NCBI RefSeq assembly: GCF_018375725.1
Contig: NZ_JAHACR010000055.1
Span: forward strand, 1 to 18,344
DNA from: Burkholderia sp.
GTDB lineage: Bacteria; Pseudomonadota; Gammaproteobacteria; Burkholderiales; Burkholderiaceae
DNA: 18,344 nt
Direction of reading: 5' to 3'
Shown here: positions 1-7,351 of the stretch, piece by piece
Layout: every line of letters begins with the position of its first letter
Numbering within the stretch: the first letter of the stretch is position 1
The notes under the pieces: model-generated
What the model saw: the letters and a program-made list of their open reading frames with translations, nothing else
Told to the model about the DNA's origin: nothing
The model's database searches: none
Made by a program: the position numbers and the translations under genes

Positions 1-1
1 C

Positions 2-199
2 GAGGGCGTGCGCGTGCCGGACGTGCTGCTCGGCGGGCATCATGCCGAAATCGAGCGCTGGCGGCGCCAGGAAGCATTGCGAAATACGTGGCTGAAGCGT
101 CCGGACCTGATCGTGCGGGCGCGCCGCGACAAGTTGCTGAGCCGTGCCGACGAGGCATGGCTCGCGAACCTCGCACGCGAAGCGAAAGCCGCCTCCTGA
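2..199 (+). CDS. trmD: TrmD, tRNA (guanine-N1)-methyltransferase, C-terminal end (5' partial)
   Basis: This is the C-terminal 65 residues of the SAM-dependent enzyme that methylates G37 next to the anticodon of several tRNAs. It acts in the cytoplasm as a knotted SPOUT-family dimer. The frame is open from the first complete codon at base 2. It reads VRVPDVLLGGHHAEIERWRR followed by an Arg/Lys-rich helical tail ending in TGA at 197-199. The PDVL-x-GHH-x3-I-x2-WR block is the usual TrmD start of the C-terminal domain. The next gene is rplS, matching the conserved rpsP-rimM-trmD-rplS operon. The N-terminal knot domain lies outside the window. Confidence 0.93.
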   Translation, partial: EGVRVPDVLLGGHHAEIERWRRQEALRNTWLKRPDLIVRARRDKLLSRADEAWLANLAREAKAAS

Positions 200-205
200 G
201 GCGGC
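188..205 (+). promoter_or_regulatory. Stem-loop overlapping the trmD stop codon
   Basis: GCCGCC (188-193) and GGCGGC (200-205) form a perfect 6-bp GC stem, extendable by one pair, with the trmD stop codon in the loop. No U-tract follows, so it is not an intrinsic terminator. It lies at the trmD/rplS junction. A structure here could affect termination of TrmD translation, RNA processing, or the known difference in output between TrmD and L19. That role is inference. Confidence 0.4.
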
Positions 206-226
206 GTTCGCGGGCGGGAATTGGCG

Positions 227-250
227 GTGCCGTGCATGCGTGTGCGGCAC
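227..250 (+). promoter_or_regulatory. Second inverted repeat in the trmD-rplS gap
   Basis: GTGCCG (227-232) and CGGCAC (245-250) are perfect inverted arms around a 12-nt loop, about 85 nt upstream of the rplS start. It may be an RNA hairpin in the rplS leader. It has no U-tract and no evident function from sequence alone. Confidence 0.3.
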
Positions 251-333
251 CAGATGTGAATCCATCCTCTATCGGGGCCGGGCCTGGATCCAGGCGGGCG
301 CAAACGTCGACAAGATGGTTTTAGGAGTCAGTG

Positions 334-723
334 ATGAATCTGATCGAAAAACTTGAGCAGGAAGAGATCGAGCGCGCGCTCGCAGGCAAGACGATTCCCG
401 AATTCGCCCCGGGCGATACGGTGATCGTGAACGTGAACGTGGTTGAAGGTAACCGCAAGCGCGTTCAGGCTTACGAAGGCGTCGTGATCGCAAAGCGTAA
501 CCGTGGTCTGAACTCGGCATTCATCGTCCGCAAGATTTCGTCGGGCGAAGGCGTCGAGCGTACGTTCCAGACGTACTCGCCGCTGCTGGCGAGCATCGTC
601 GTGAAGCGCCGCGGCGACGTGCGTCGTGCGAAGCTGTACTACCTCCGTGAGCGTTCGGGCAAGTCGGCTCGAATCAAGGAAAAGCTGGTGTCGAAGGATC
701 GCGCAGCAGCTGCTCAGGCGTAA
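334..723 (+). CDS. rplS: 50S ribosomal protein L19
   Basis: L19 sits at the interface of the 30S and 50S subunits. The product is 129 aa, starting MNLIEKLEQEEIERALAGK and containing the family signature FAPGDTVIVNVNVVEGNRKR, then QAYEGVVIAKRNRGLNSAF and a basic RRAKLYYLRERSGKSARIKE stretch. ATG 334 is chosen over the in-frame GTG at 331 because AGGAG at 323-327 lies 6 nt upstream of it and because L19 proteins begin MN-L-I. The C-terminus has a short Lys/Ala-rich extension (KLVSKDRAAAAQA) beyond the roughly 115-residue E. coli protein, which is common in this group. It is the last gene of the trmD operon and is followed by a strong terminator. Confidence 0.98.
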   Translation: MNLIEKLEQEEIERALAGKTIPEFAPGDTVIVNVNVVEGNRKRVQAYEGVVIAKRNRGLNSAFIVRKISSGEGVERTFQTYSPLLASIVVKRRGDVRRAKLYYLRERSGKSARIKEKLVSKDRAAAAQA

Positions 724-734
724 GCGATGTAAGG

Positions 735-761
735 AAAAAGCACCCAACCGGGTGCTTTTTT
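735..761 (+). terminator. Rho-independent terminator of the trmD-rplS operon
   Basis: A perfect 11-bp stem (AAAAAGCACCC at 735-745, GGGTGCTTTTT at 750-760) closes an AACC tetraloop and runs into TTTTTT. It begins 12 nt after the rplS stop. Confidence 0.95.
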
Positions 762-811
762 CACTCTGGCGCGACAATACGCAGAATCCGCCATCAATCC
801 AGAGAGTTCCG

Positions 812-1498
812 TTGAACCGCCGTCCCATCATCGATCCCGAAGTGCTGCCGGTCGAAGGCACGAGCGCCGGCTTGCCGGCCATCGAGTCCGGGCTGATGAC
901 GCCGTCAGGGCTGCGCGAACGTTTTGCCAGTGCACTCGAATGGACCGTCGAGCCATCCGAAGTCCGCATGCAGGAAGTCGTCGATCCGCGCCGCGCCGCG
1001 GTGCTGGTGCCGCTCGTCGCGCGCGAAGCCGGTCTGACCGTGCTGCTGACGCAGCGGGCCGATCACCTGAACGACCACGCTGGGCAGATCAGTTTTCCGG
1101 GCGGCCGGCGAGAGCCGTTCGATCGCGATGCGACCGCGACGGCGTTGCGCGAAGCCAAAGAGGAAATCGGGCTGTCCGGCGAGCGGGTCGAAGTCCTCGG
1201 TGCGTTGCCGGATTATCTGACCGGCACCGGTTTCTGCGTGACGCCCGTTGTCGGCCTCGTGCATCCGCCATTCACCATGCAGGCCGACACACGCGAGGTT
1301 GCGGAGATCTTCGAGGTGCCGCTCGCGTTCTTGATGAATCCGGCAAATCATCAGGTGCGCGTATTCCGTTGGGAAGGCGGCGAGCGTCGTTTTTTTGCGA
1401 TGCCTTATCCGGACGACGACGCGGGCGCGCATTACTTCATCTGGGGCGCAACTGCCGGCATGTTGCGCAATCTGTACCGCTTCCTGGCTGCCGGATGA
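812..1498 (+). CDS. NUDIX hydrolase, CoA pyrophosphatase-type
   Basis: A 228-aa NUDIX enzyme, probably cleaving the pyrophosphate of CoA or its derivatives (NudL/YeaB-like). The CoA-pyrophosphatase N-terminal signature LLTQRADHLNDHAGQISFPGG (about residues 78-98) leads into the NUDIX box, which ends REAKEEIGL (113-121) with the metal-binding glutamates. The start is taken as TTG 812 (LNRRPIIDPEVL), preceded by AGAGAG at 801-806. The frame is open further upstream, but that stretch overlaps the rplS terminator and is unlikely to be coding. It is a stand-alone gene after the rplS terminator. The substrate is inferred from the motif and has not been shown. Confidence 0.9.
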   Translation: MNRRPIIDPEVLPVEGTSAGLPAIESGLMTPSGLRERFASALEWTVEPSEVRMQEVVDPRRAAVLVPLVAREAGLTVLLTQRADHLNDHAGQISFPGGRREPFDRDATATALREAKEEIGLSGERVEVLGALPDYLTGTGFCVTPVVGLVHPPFTMQADTREVAEIFEVPLAFLMNPANHQVRVFRWEGGERRFFAMPYPDDDAGAHYFIWGATAGMLRNLYRFLAAG

Positions 1499-1621
1499 CG
1501 GTTCATCAGGCCGCGCGATGCGTGCGGGCGGCCGCAGGACGGCCGTGCGACCGGCCATGCGAGGCTTACGCTGTGCTATCGTTATGCAAAAAATGACATA
1601 ACTCCGAAGACGGCGCCACGC

Positions 1622-2560
1622 ATGACTTTTTTTTCGGTTCTTCTTGCCCTCATCATCGAACAGGTCCGCGCGCTGTCGCCGAGCAATCCGGTCTTCGCGC
1701 TGTTCCAGTTTCACGCGGAAACCGTTGCGCACGGTCTTGACGCCGGCAAGCGGAAGCATGGCGTTCTGGCCTGGCTTGCCGTCGTGTTGCCGTGGGTCCT
1801 CGCCGTCGCGCTGATCTATTTCCTGCTGTACAAGGTGAGTTTCGTGCTGGCGTTCCTGTGGAACGTCATCGTCGTCTATTTCACGCTCGGCTTCCGCCAG
1901 TTCAGCCATTACTTCACCGACATCCATCTCGCGCTCAACAACGACGACGTGCCGCATGCGCGCGAAATCCTCCACGAGTGGACCGGGCTCGACACGGTCG
2001 ACATGCCGGTTGGCGAAATTGTCCGGCATACGCTGATTCATGCGGTCATCGCGTCGCATCGCCACGTGTTCGGCGTCTTCTTCTGGTACGTGCTGCCGAT
2101 CGGGCCGGCGGGCGCGGTGCTGTATCGAATCTCCGAATATCTCGCGCGCAGCTGGTCGACGCCGGGCGATGATCGTACCGCCGCATTTTCGACGTTCGCG
2201 CAGCGCGCGTTCTTCGTGATCGACTGGGTGCCGGCGCGACTGACCGCGCTCGGCTTCGCGATCGTCGGCAACTTCGAGGACGCGATCTACGCATGGCGCA
2301 ATCACGCGCGCCAGTGGCCCGATTCGAACGACGGCGTGCTGCTGGCCGCGGGCAGCGGGGCGCTCGGCGCGCGGCTGGCCGGGCCGCTGGCTGAACCGTC
2401 GAGTCTCGATGCGCTTGCGGTCGGCGACAGCGGGCCGCTGACGGTCGGCGACGACTGCACGCCGCGCACGCTGCAATCGGCGGTCGGCCTGGTCTGGCGC
2501 GCGGTGATTCTGTGGATGATCCTGCTGTTGATGCTGACGATCGCCGTGTGGGTGTCGTGA
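1622..2560 (+). CDS. CobD/CbiB-family integral membrane protein
   Basis: A 312-aa multi-spanning inner-membrane protein. Hydrophobic segments lie near residues 50-75, 78-95, 150-170 and at the C-terminus (VWRAVILWMILLLMLTIAVW). Features shared with CobD/CbiB and AmpE-like proteins are the VVYFTLGFRQFSHYF block, the central PIGPAGAVLYR stretch and a later D-W-V-PARLTAL segment. Classical CbiB joins aminopropanol to cobyric acid, but no other cobalamin genes are nearby. Many Burkholderia genomes carry this paralogue away from the cob cluster, so its biochemical role is open. ATG 1622 is the first Met and begins the first hydrophobic stretch. Two hairpins follow the stop codon. Confidence 0.8.
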   Translation: MTFFSVLLALIIEQVRALSPSNPVFALFQFHAETVAHGLDAGKRKHGVLAWLAVVLPWVLAVALIYFLLYKVSFVLAFLWNVIVVYFTLGFRQFSHYFTDIHLALNNDDVPHAREILHEWTGLDTVDMPVGEIVRHTLIHAVIASHRHVFGVFFWYVLPIGPAGAVLYRISEYLARSWSTPGDDRTAAFSTFAQRAFFVIDWVPARLTALGFAIVGNFEDAIYAWRNHARQWPDSNDGVLLAAGSGALGARLAGPLAEPSSLDALAVGDSGPLTVGDDCTPRTLQSAVGLVWRAVILWMILLLMLTIAVWVS

Positions 2561-2584
2561 CACGGCAGCGGATCTGACTGGCGA

Positions 2585-2608
2585 AAGGCCGGCTTTGAAG
2601 CCGGCCTT
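2585..2608. terminator. Hairpin after the CobD/CbiB gene
   Basis: AAGGCCGGCTT (2585-2595) pairs with AAGCCGGCCTT (2598-2608). On the minus strand the stem is followed by a short T-run (CCTTTCG), so it may stop transcripts of the DUF2007/rsgA side. On the plus strand there is no T-run. It lies between convergent genes. Confidence 0.5.
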
Positions 2609-2631
2609 GATGATGGCCAGCCTGACCGAAG

Positions 2632-2665
2632 CAGCCCGATCGGCTTACGTTGATCGGGCTGTTTT
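2632..2665 (+). terminator. Intrinsic terminator, plus strand, in the convergent gap
   Basis: CAGCCCGATC (2632-2641) and GATCGGGCTG (2652-2661) form a perfect 10-bp stem with a 10-nt loop followed by TTTT. It most likely ends the CobD/CbiB transcript before the convergent DUF2007 gene. Confidence 0.65.
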
Positions 2666-2673
2666 GCTGTGGG

Positions 2674-2991
2674 TCAGTCGTCGCGCGGGTCGCGCGTTGC
2701 GCCGCAACGCCAGCACGCGGTGAACTGCGCTTCGAGCGCCTCGCCGCAATGCTTGCAGCGCCATGGCGTTGCGCCGGCCGCAGGGCCGTGCGACGCTGCG
2801 TCGAGCAGGCGGCGGGCGAGAGCGTCGTCGCGTTCGTCGTCGAGCCAGATCTCCGGCGCGCAGGCATCGGCGGGAATGCCGCCCAGTGCGCCTGTCGCGT
2901 AGCAATTATGCAGTTCGCAGCCGATGCCGGCCGCGGCGAGGACGTTGGCCCAATGCTGCGCGGTTGCGAGATCCGGCGCTCTGAAGCGCAT
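2674..2991 (-). CDS. DUF2007-domain protein with C-terminal zinc ribbon
   Basis: A 105-aa soluble protein. The N-terminal part (MRFRAPDLATAQHWANVLAA, then GIGCELHN and EIWLDDERDD) is the DUF2007 alpha/beta fold, related to PII-like/ferredoxin-like sensors. The C-terminus carries a CKHCG...CWRCG zinc-ribbon pair. ATG at 2991 is preferred over ATG 2994 because the Shine-Dalgarno GGAGG (2996-3000) is 4 nt from the former and only 1 nt from the latter. It follows rsgA by about 70 nt on the same strand and may be co-transcribed. The function is unknown. Confidence 0.85.
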   Translation of the reverse strand: MRFRAPDLATAQHWANVLAAAGIGCELHNCYATGALGGIPADACAPEIWLDDERDDALARRLLDAASHGPAAGATPWRCKHCGEALEAQFTACWRCGATRDPRDD

Positions 2992-3062
2992 CATGCCTCC
3001 TGTCGGTCATCCGGCCGCCAGTGCCTCGTCGACAGACCGGGCGTGTCCGTGCGACACGCGGC

Positions 3063-4004
3063 TCATCGCACGATCTGGCTCGCCTCGTGCACCAGTTGCG
3101 CGTACAACGCATGCCGCGTCGGGGCGATGCGGCCTTCGGAGACCGCATCCAGGATCGCGCAGCCCGGCTCGTGCAGATGATGACAATTATAGAAACGGCA
3201 GTGCGCGAGCAGCGGGCGGAACTCCGGGAACGCGCGCTCGAGCTTGCCTTCCGTCAGATGATAGAGACCGAACTCCTGGAAGCCGGGTGAATCGATCAAC
3301 GCGCCGCCTTCGGGCAGCGGGTAGAGGCGTGTGAAGGTCGTGGTGTGCCGTCCGCTGTTCAGCGCGGCCGAGATTTCGCGCGTGGCTGCCTCGGCGTCGG
3401 GCACGAGCAGGTTCACGAGCGTCGATTTGCCCATTCCCGACTGGCCGAGCAGGATCGTCGAGTGCCCGGCGAGATGCGGAATCAGCTGCGCGCGCGCGTC
3501 GTCGGGCGAACCCTTGACCGACACTTCCAGCACGTCGTAGCCGAGTGCGCGATACGGTGCGAGCCGCTCGCGCGCCACCGGCAACGCGGCCTCGACGTCG
3601 ATCTTGTTCAGCACGACGAGCGGCTTGAGTTCGTTCGCCTCGGCGGCGATCAGCGCCCGGCCGAGCAGATCCTCGCTGAAGTACGGCTCGGTTGCCAGCA
3701 CGATCAGCAACTGGTCGAGATTGGCCGCAAACAGTTTCGACTTGAACTGGTCGGAGCGATACAGCAGATTGCGCCGCTCGCCGATCGCGACGATCACGCC
3801 CTGGTCGGCGGACGAGCGCTCGTACGTGACACGGTCGCCGACCGCGATGTCGCTTTTCTTGCCGCGGGGGAAGCATTGCAGCATGGGGCCGCCATCGTCG
3901 GGCGCGACGATATAGTGGCGGCCGTGCGCCGCGATCACGCGGCCTTCGGCACGTTCCGCGCCTGATGCGCGCGGGGCCGGCTTGAGGGAGGTCGGTCGGC
4001 TCAT
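3063..4004 (-). CDS. rsgA: Ribosome small-subunit-dependent GTPase A (RsgA/YjeQ)
   Basis: A late 30S-maturation GTPase of 313 aa. It has an OB-fold N-terminus, a circularly permuted G domain with NKID (133-136) before GQSGMGKS (187-194) and DSPG (238-241), and a zinc-binding C-terminus with C269-x4-C274-x-H276-x5-C282. All key residues are present. The start ATG (4004-4002) overlaps the stop TGA of the upstream M48 peptidase gene (4003-4001) by 4 nt, suggesting translational coupling. If the M48 gene really is truncated early by a nonsense codon, this coupling could be weakened. ORFs extending further upstream in this frame are chance. Confidence 0.96.
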   Translation of the reverse strand: MSRPTSLKPAPRASGAERAEGRVIAAHGRHYIVAPDDGGPMLQCFPRGKKSDIAVGDRVTYERSSADQGVIVAIGERRNLLYRSDQFKSKLFAANLDQLLIVLATEPYFSEDLLGRALIAAEANELKPLVVLNKIDVEAALPVARERLAPYRALGYDVLEVSVKGSPDDARAQLIPHLAGHSTILLGQSGMGKSTLVNLLVPDAEAATREISAALNSGRHTTTFTRLYPLPEGGALIDSPGFQEFGLYHLTEGKLERAFPEFRPLLAHCRFYNCHHLHEPGCAILDAVSEGRIAPTRHALYAQLVHEASQIVR

Positions 4005-5260
4005 GCGTGTTGTAGCAATCGGTCGATCCGCTGCGACGCGGGCGGGTGCGAATAATAGAACGCGGTGTAGACGGGATCGGGTGTCAGCGTCGACGCATTG
4101 TCCTCGTAGAGCTTCACGAGCGCGCTGACGAGATCCTGCGCGCCGGTCTGGCTCGCCGCGAAAGCGTCGGCCTCGAATTCGTGCTTGCGCGACGTGAGGC
4201 TGCCGATCGGCGTGGCGAAGAACAGGAAGACGGGGATCGCGAGGAAGAACAGCACGAGCGCCGCGCCGGCGTTGCTCGAGTCGAGCGACGGCGTGACGCC
4301 GAGCCCGGTGTAGAACCACACGCGCTGGGCGAGTCAGCCAAGCAGCGCAAGCAGCGCGAGGCTCAGCACGAACGATACGAGCATGCGCTTCATCACGTGG
4401 CGGCGCTTGAAATGGCCGAGCTCATGCGCGAGCACGGCCTCGATCTCCTCGCCCGACAGGCGTGCGAGCAGCGTATCGAAGAAGACGATCCGCTTCGACG
4501 CGCCGAACCCGGTGAAATAGGCATTGCCGTGCGCGGAGCGGCGGCTGCCGTCCATCACGAACAGCCCTTTCGCCGCGAAGCCGCAGCGCTTCATCAGCGC
4601 CTCGATGCGCGTGCGCAGGGCGTCGTCCTTCAGCGGTTCGAACTTGTTGAAAAGCGGGGCGATGAAGGTCGGATAGATCAGCAGCACGAGCATCTGGAAC
4701 GCGACCCAGACGAGCCACGTCCACAGCCACCACAGGCTGCCCGCCCGATTCATCAGCCACAGCACGACGAACAGGAGCGGCAGGCCGAGTGCGGCGCCGA
4801 GCAGCGTGTTCTTCAGCATGTCGGTGAAGAACAGGCGGTGCGTCATCCGGTTGAAGCCGAAGCGCTGTTCGATGCCGAACTGGCGGTAATACTCGAACGG
4901 CACGTCGATGACGCTCATGATCGCGAGCACCGACGCGACGAGCGCGACCTGCTGGGTGTAGCCGCGCCCGAGCCAGCCGGTCAGGTGCGTATCGAGCGCG
5001 CCGACGCCGCCGAGCAGCGTCAGCCCGATCAGCACCGCCGCGCTGACGACGATCTCGAACATGGTCAGCCGGGTGCGTTCGACCGTGTAGTCGGCGGCGC
5101 GCTGGTGCGCCAGCAACGGAATGGTCGCGCTGAACTGCGCGGGCACGCGGTTGCGGTGCGCGGCAACGAAGCGGATCTGCCGCGAGGCGAGCCACAGTTT
5201 GGTGGCGACCATCGCGAGCACGGCGAGCGCGAACAGCAGGGTGAACGAAAAGGGTGACAT
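4001..5260 (-). pseudogene. M48-family zinc metallopeptidase (Ste24/CAAX-protease-like), interrupted by an in-frame TGA
   Basis: Without the stop this would be a 419-aa membrane metallopeptidase related to Ste24p/HtpX, probably in inner-membrane protein quality control. The first part (308 aa, from ATG 5260, MSPFSFTLLFALAVLA) has several membrane helices and the zinc motif HELGH (about 279-283). It then meets TGA (TCA at 4334-4336 on the plus strand) directly after LSLALLALLG. The same frame continues as LAQRVWFYTGLGVTP through the third zinc-ligand region KHEFEADAF (Glu near 361) to a stop at 4001. One TGG-to-TGA change (Trp to stop) explains everything and no frameshift is needed. The truncated product would lack the third ligand. 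TTG 5272 is a less likely start. It is divergent from orn and upstream of rsgA. A sequencing error cannot be excluded. Confidence 0.85.
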
Positions 5261-5377
5261 CGAAGGCGCCAAAGGGTTCTATGCGAGAATTATATGTTCT
5301 TGCGGACCGGGGCCGCCGAAGCGCTGCCCGCCGCCGGGACGGTGCTGTGCGCCGTCCGCCATTTTCCAGGATGACTC

Positions 5378-6001
5378 ATGACCGATACCGCCGCTTCCGC
5401 CAGCCAGCCCGAACTCGTGCGCAACGAACTGAACCTCGTCTGGCTCGACATGGAAATGACGGGCCTCGACCCGGATAACGACCGCATCATCGAAATCGCG
5501 GTCGTCGTGACCAACTCGACCCTCGATATCGCCGTCGAAGGGCCGGTGTTCGCGATCCACCAGAGCGACGCGACGCTCGCCAAGATGGACGACTGGAACA
5601 AGTCGACGCACGGCCGTTCGGGCCTGATCGACCGCGTGCGCGCATCGACCGTGACCGAGGCGGACGCCGCCGCGCAGCTTCAGACGTTCCTCGCGCAGTA
5701 CGTGTCGCCGGGCAAGTCGCCGATGTGCGGCAACTCGATCTGCCAGGACCGCCGTTTCATGGCGCGCTGGATGCCGGACTTCGAGCGCTTCTTTCACTAC
5801 CGCAACCTCGACGTCAGTACGCTCAAGGAGCTGTGCCGCCGCTGGCAGCCGGCAATATACAAGGGTTTCCAGAAGCGCGCGATGCATACGGCGCTGGCCG
5901 ACATCCACGAATCGATCGACGAGCTGAAATACTATCGCCAGCATTTCCTGATCCCGTCCGCGCCGGCGGTGCCGGCCGGCGACGCCACGCCCGCTGCCTG
6001 A
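5378..6001 (+). CDS. orn: Oligoribonuclease
   Basis: A 207-aa 3'-5' exoribonuclease of the DEDDh family. It degrades 2-5-nt RNA fragments and pGpG, the end product of c-di-GMP breakdown. The catalytic set is visible: D24 and E26 in VWLDMEMTGL, D124 in CGNSICQDRRFM, and H170 and D175 in HTALADIHESID. ATG 5378 is taken as the start. It gives a short N-terminal extension (TDTAASASQPELVRNE) compared with the roughly 181-aa E. coli enzyme, and a Pro/Ala tail is also present. The gene is divergent from the M48 gene (117-bp gap) and convergent with mog (19-bp gap). Confidence 0.97.
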   Translation: MTDTAASASQPELVRNELNLVWLDMEMTGLDPDNDRIIEIAVVVTNSTLDIAVEGPVFAIHQSDATLAKMDDWNKSTHGRSGLIDRVRASTVTEADAAAQLQTFLAQYVSPGKSPMCGNSICQDRRFMARWMPDFERFFHYRNLDVSTLKELCRRWQPAIYKGFQKRAMHTALADIHESIDELKYYRQHFLIPSAPAVPAGDATPAA

Positions 6002-6020
6002 GCGGGCCGCCGGCATCGCC

Positions 6021-6638
6021 TCAGCGCGGTGCGCGCTGCGCGCTCTTCGGGCGGAACGCCGCGACCACCGCGGCGTCGGTCTCGATGTACGGGCCGCCGA
6101 TCAGGTCGATGCAGTAGGGCACCGCGGCGAAGATGCCGGGCACGGTCGTCTTGCCTTCACCGTCGCGCAGCCCTTCGAGCGTTTCCCGGATCGACTTCGG
6201 CTGGCCCGGCAGGTTGATGATCAGCGCCGCGTGACCGGCGGTTTCCCGGATCACCGCGACCTGCCGCGACAGGATCGCGGTCGGCACGAAGTTCAGGCTG
6301 ATCTGCCGCATCTGCTCGCCGAATCCCGGCATTGCCTTCGTCGCCACCGCAAGCGTCGCCTCGGGCGTCACGTCGCGGCGCGCGGGACCGGTGCCGCCCG
6401 TCGTCAGCACGAGGTCGCAGCCGGCGACGTCGACGAGTTCGGTGAGCGTCGCGGAAATCGTCGGCGCATCGTCCTGGATCAGCCGCGTCTCGGCGCGCCA
6501 CGGCGACGTGAGTGCGGCAGCCAGCCAGTCCTGCAGGGCCGGAATACCCTTGTCCTCGTAGACGCCGCTGCTTGCGCGATCGCTGATCGACACGAGGCCG
6601 ACGACCAGCTCGTCAGGATGGTTACGCTTCGTCGTCAT
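6021..6638 (-). CDS. mog: Molybdopterin adenylyltransferase (Mog/MoaB family)
   Basis: A 205-aa enzyme that adenylates molybdopterin before molybdate insertion in molybdenum-cofactor synthesis. Diagnostic blocks are VGLVSISDRASSGVYEDKG near the N-terminus, LTTGGTGPARRDVTPEAT (nucleotide/MPT site) in the middle, and INLPGQPKSIRETLEG. ATG 6638 (MTTKRNHPDE) has a GGAGA Shine-Dalgarno about 5-6 nt upstream. An in-frame start at 6656 would add six residues and is less likely. The start overlaps the 3' end of the upstream yjgA/darP gene by 17 nt, so the two are probably translationally coupled. Confidence 0.93.
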   Translation of the reverse strand: MTTKRNHPDELVVGLVSISDRASSGVYEDKGIPALQDWLAAALTSPWRAETRLIQDDAPTISATLTELVDVAGCDLVLTTGGTGPARRDVTPEATLAVATKAMPGFGEQMRQISLNFVPTAILSRQVAVIRETAGHAALIINLPGQPKSIRETLEGLRDGEGKTTVPGIFAAVPYCIDLIGGPYIETDAAVVAAFRPKSAQRAPR

Positions 6639-7233
6639 GCTCGTCTCCGGCGGCATCGGGCGCTTCGTCGTCCGCGCCGGGTGCGCCGCTCGCGGTCTTG
6701 ATCCACTGGAACAGCTCGCGGTAGTAGCGCGGCGGCTTGTCCAGCTGCGCTTCCCTGCGGGCGTTGCGGATCAGCGTGCGGCCTTCCTGCACGTCCGCGG
6801 CCGGATGCTGGCGGATGAACTCGGTCAGCGCGTTGTCGTCGCCGAGCAGTTGCTCGCGGGTGCGCTCGATCCAGTGCAGGCGCGCAGTCGCGGCCTTGTT
6901 CACGCCGCGCTGGGCGTCGAGCGCGGTGCGCAAGGCGGCCGTCTCGTCGTCGGTGAGCGAGCGCATCACGCGGCCGACGTACTGGAGCTGGCGGCGCTTG
7001 CCTTCGTGGTCGGTGATGCGGCGCGCTTCCAGCACCGCGTCCGCGAGATCTTCGGGCATCGGCATGCGCTTCAAGGCATCCTTCGGCAGATCGACGAGCG
7101 CCTGGCCGAGCACCTGCAGTGCATGCATTTCGCGTTTCAACTGGGATTTGCTGGGGCGATCGTAGTCAAGGCCGGCATCGTCGTCGGCGTGCTCGATCGG
7201 CTGGATTCGGGTTTTGCGTGTCATACGCGGCAT
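6622..7233 (-). CDS. yjgA: Ribosome-associated protein YjgA/DarP (DUF615)
   Basis: A highly charged 203-aa protein of the DUF615 family, which binds 50S precursors and aids late large-subunit assembly in E. coli (DarP). The family pattern is clear: PSKSQLKREMHALQVLGQAL, then LPKDALKRMPMPEDLADAV, RQLQYVGRVMRSL and the C-terminal PRYYRELFQWIK, ending in an acidic tail. The start may be ATG 7233 (MPRMTRKTR) or ATG 7224 (MTRKTR). Neither has a clear Shine-Dalgarno. It is the first gene of a two-gene unit with mog and is divergent from pmbA. Confidence 0.92.
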   Translation of the reverse strand: MPRMTRKTRIQPIEHADDDAGLDYDRPSKSQLKREMHALQVLGQALVDLPKDALKRMPMPEDLADAVLEARRITDHEGKRRQLQYVGRVMRSLTDDETAALRTALDAQRGVNKAATARLHWIERTREQLLGDDNALTEFIRQHPAADVQEGRTLIRNARREAQLDKPPRYYRELFQWIKTASGAPGADDEAPDAAGDEHDDEA

Positions 7234-7287
7234 TGTAACGCGCCGCGATCGCCCCAAGCTTCTCCGGTGAGCGGCCGCGGACCTTGC

Positions 7288-7293
7288 TATGAT
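7288..7293 (+). promoter_or_regulatory. Possible -10 element upstream of pmbA
   Basis: TATGAT in the yjgA-pmbA divergent gap resembles a sigma70 -10 hexamer, about 59 nt before the proposed pmbA start. No convincing -35 is present at 17 bp, so this is tentative. Confidence 0.25.
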
Positions 7294-7351
7294 CGCGGCA
7301 TACGATATTTTGAACACGCGGGCCGCGCGCCCGCCACCGGATAACACAAAG

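Noticed and set aside
331..333. GTG 331 as the rplS start
   Set aside because: ATG 334 fits the conserved L19 N-terminus and has better spacing from AGGAG.
905..2563. 552-aa minus-strand ORF over the NUDIX and CobD/CbiB genes
   Set aside because: It is Arg/His/Asp-rich antisense sequence spanning two real genes and their intergenic gap, with no motif.
4334..4336. Selenocysteine or programmed readthrough at the M48 TGA
   Set aside because: The position corresponds to Trp near a membrane helix, not to a redox site, and no SECIS-like need is apparent. A nonsense mutation or base error is simpler.
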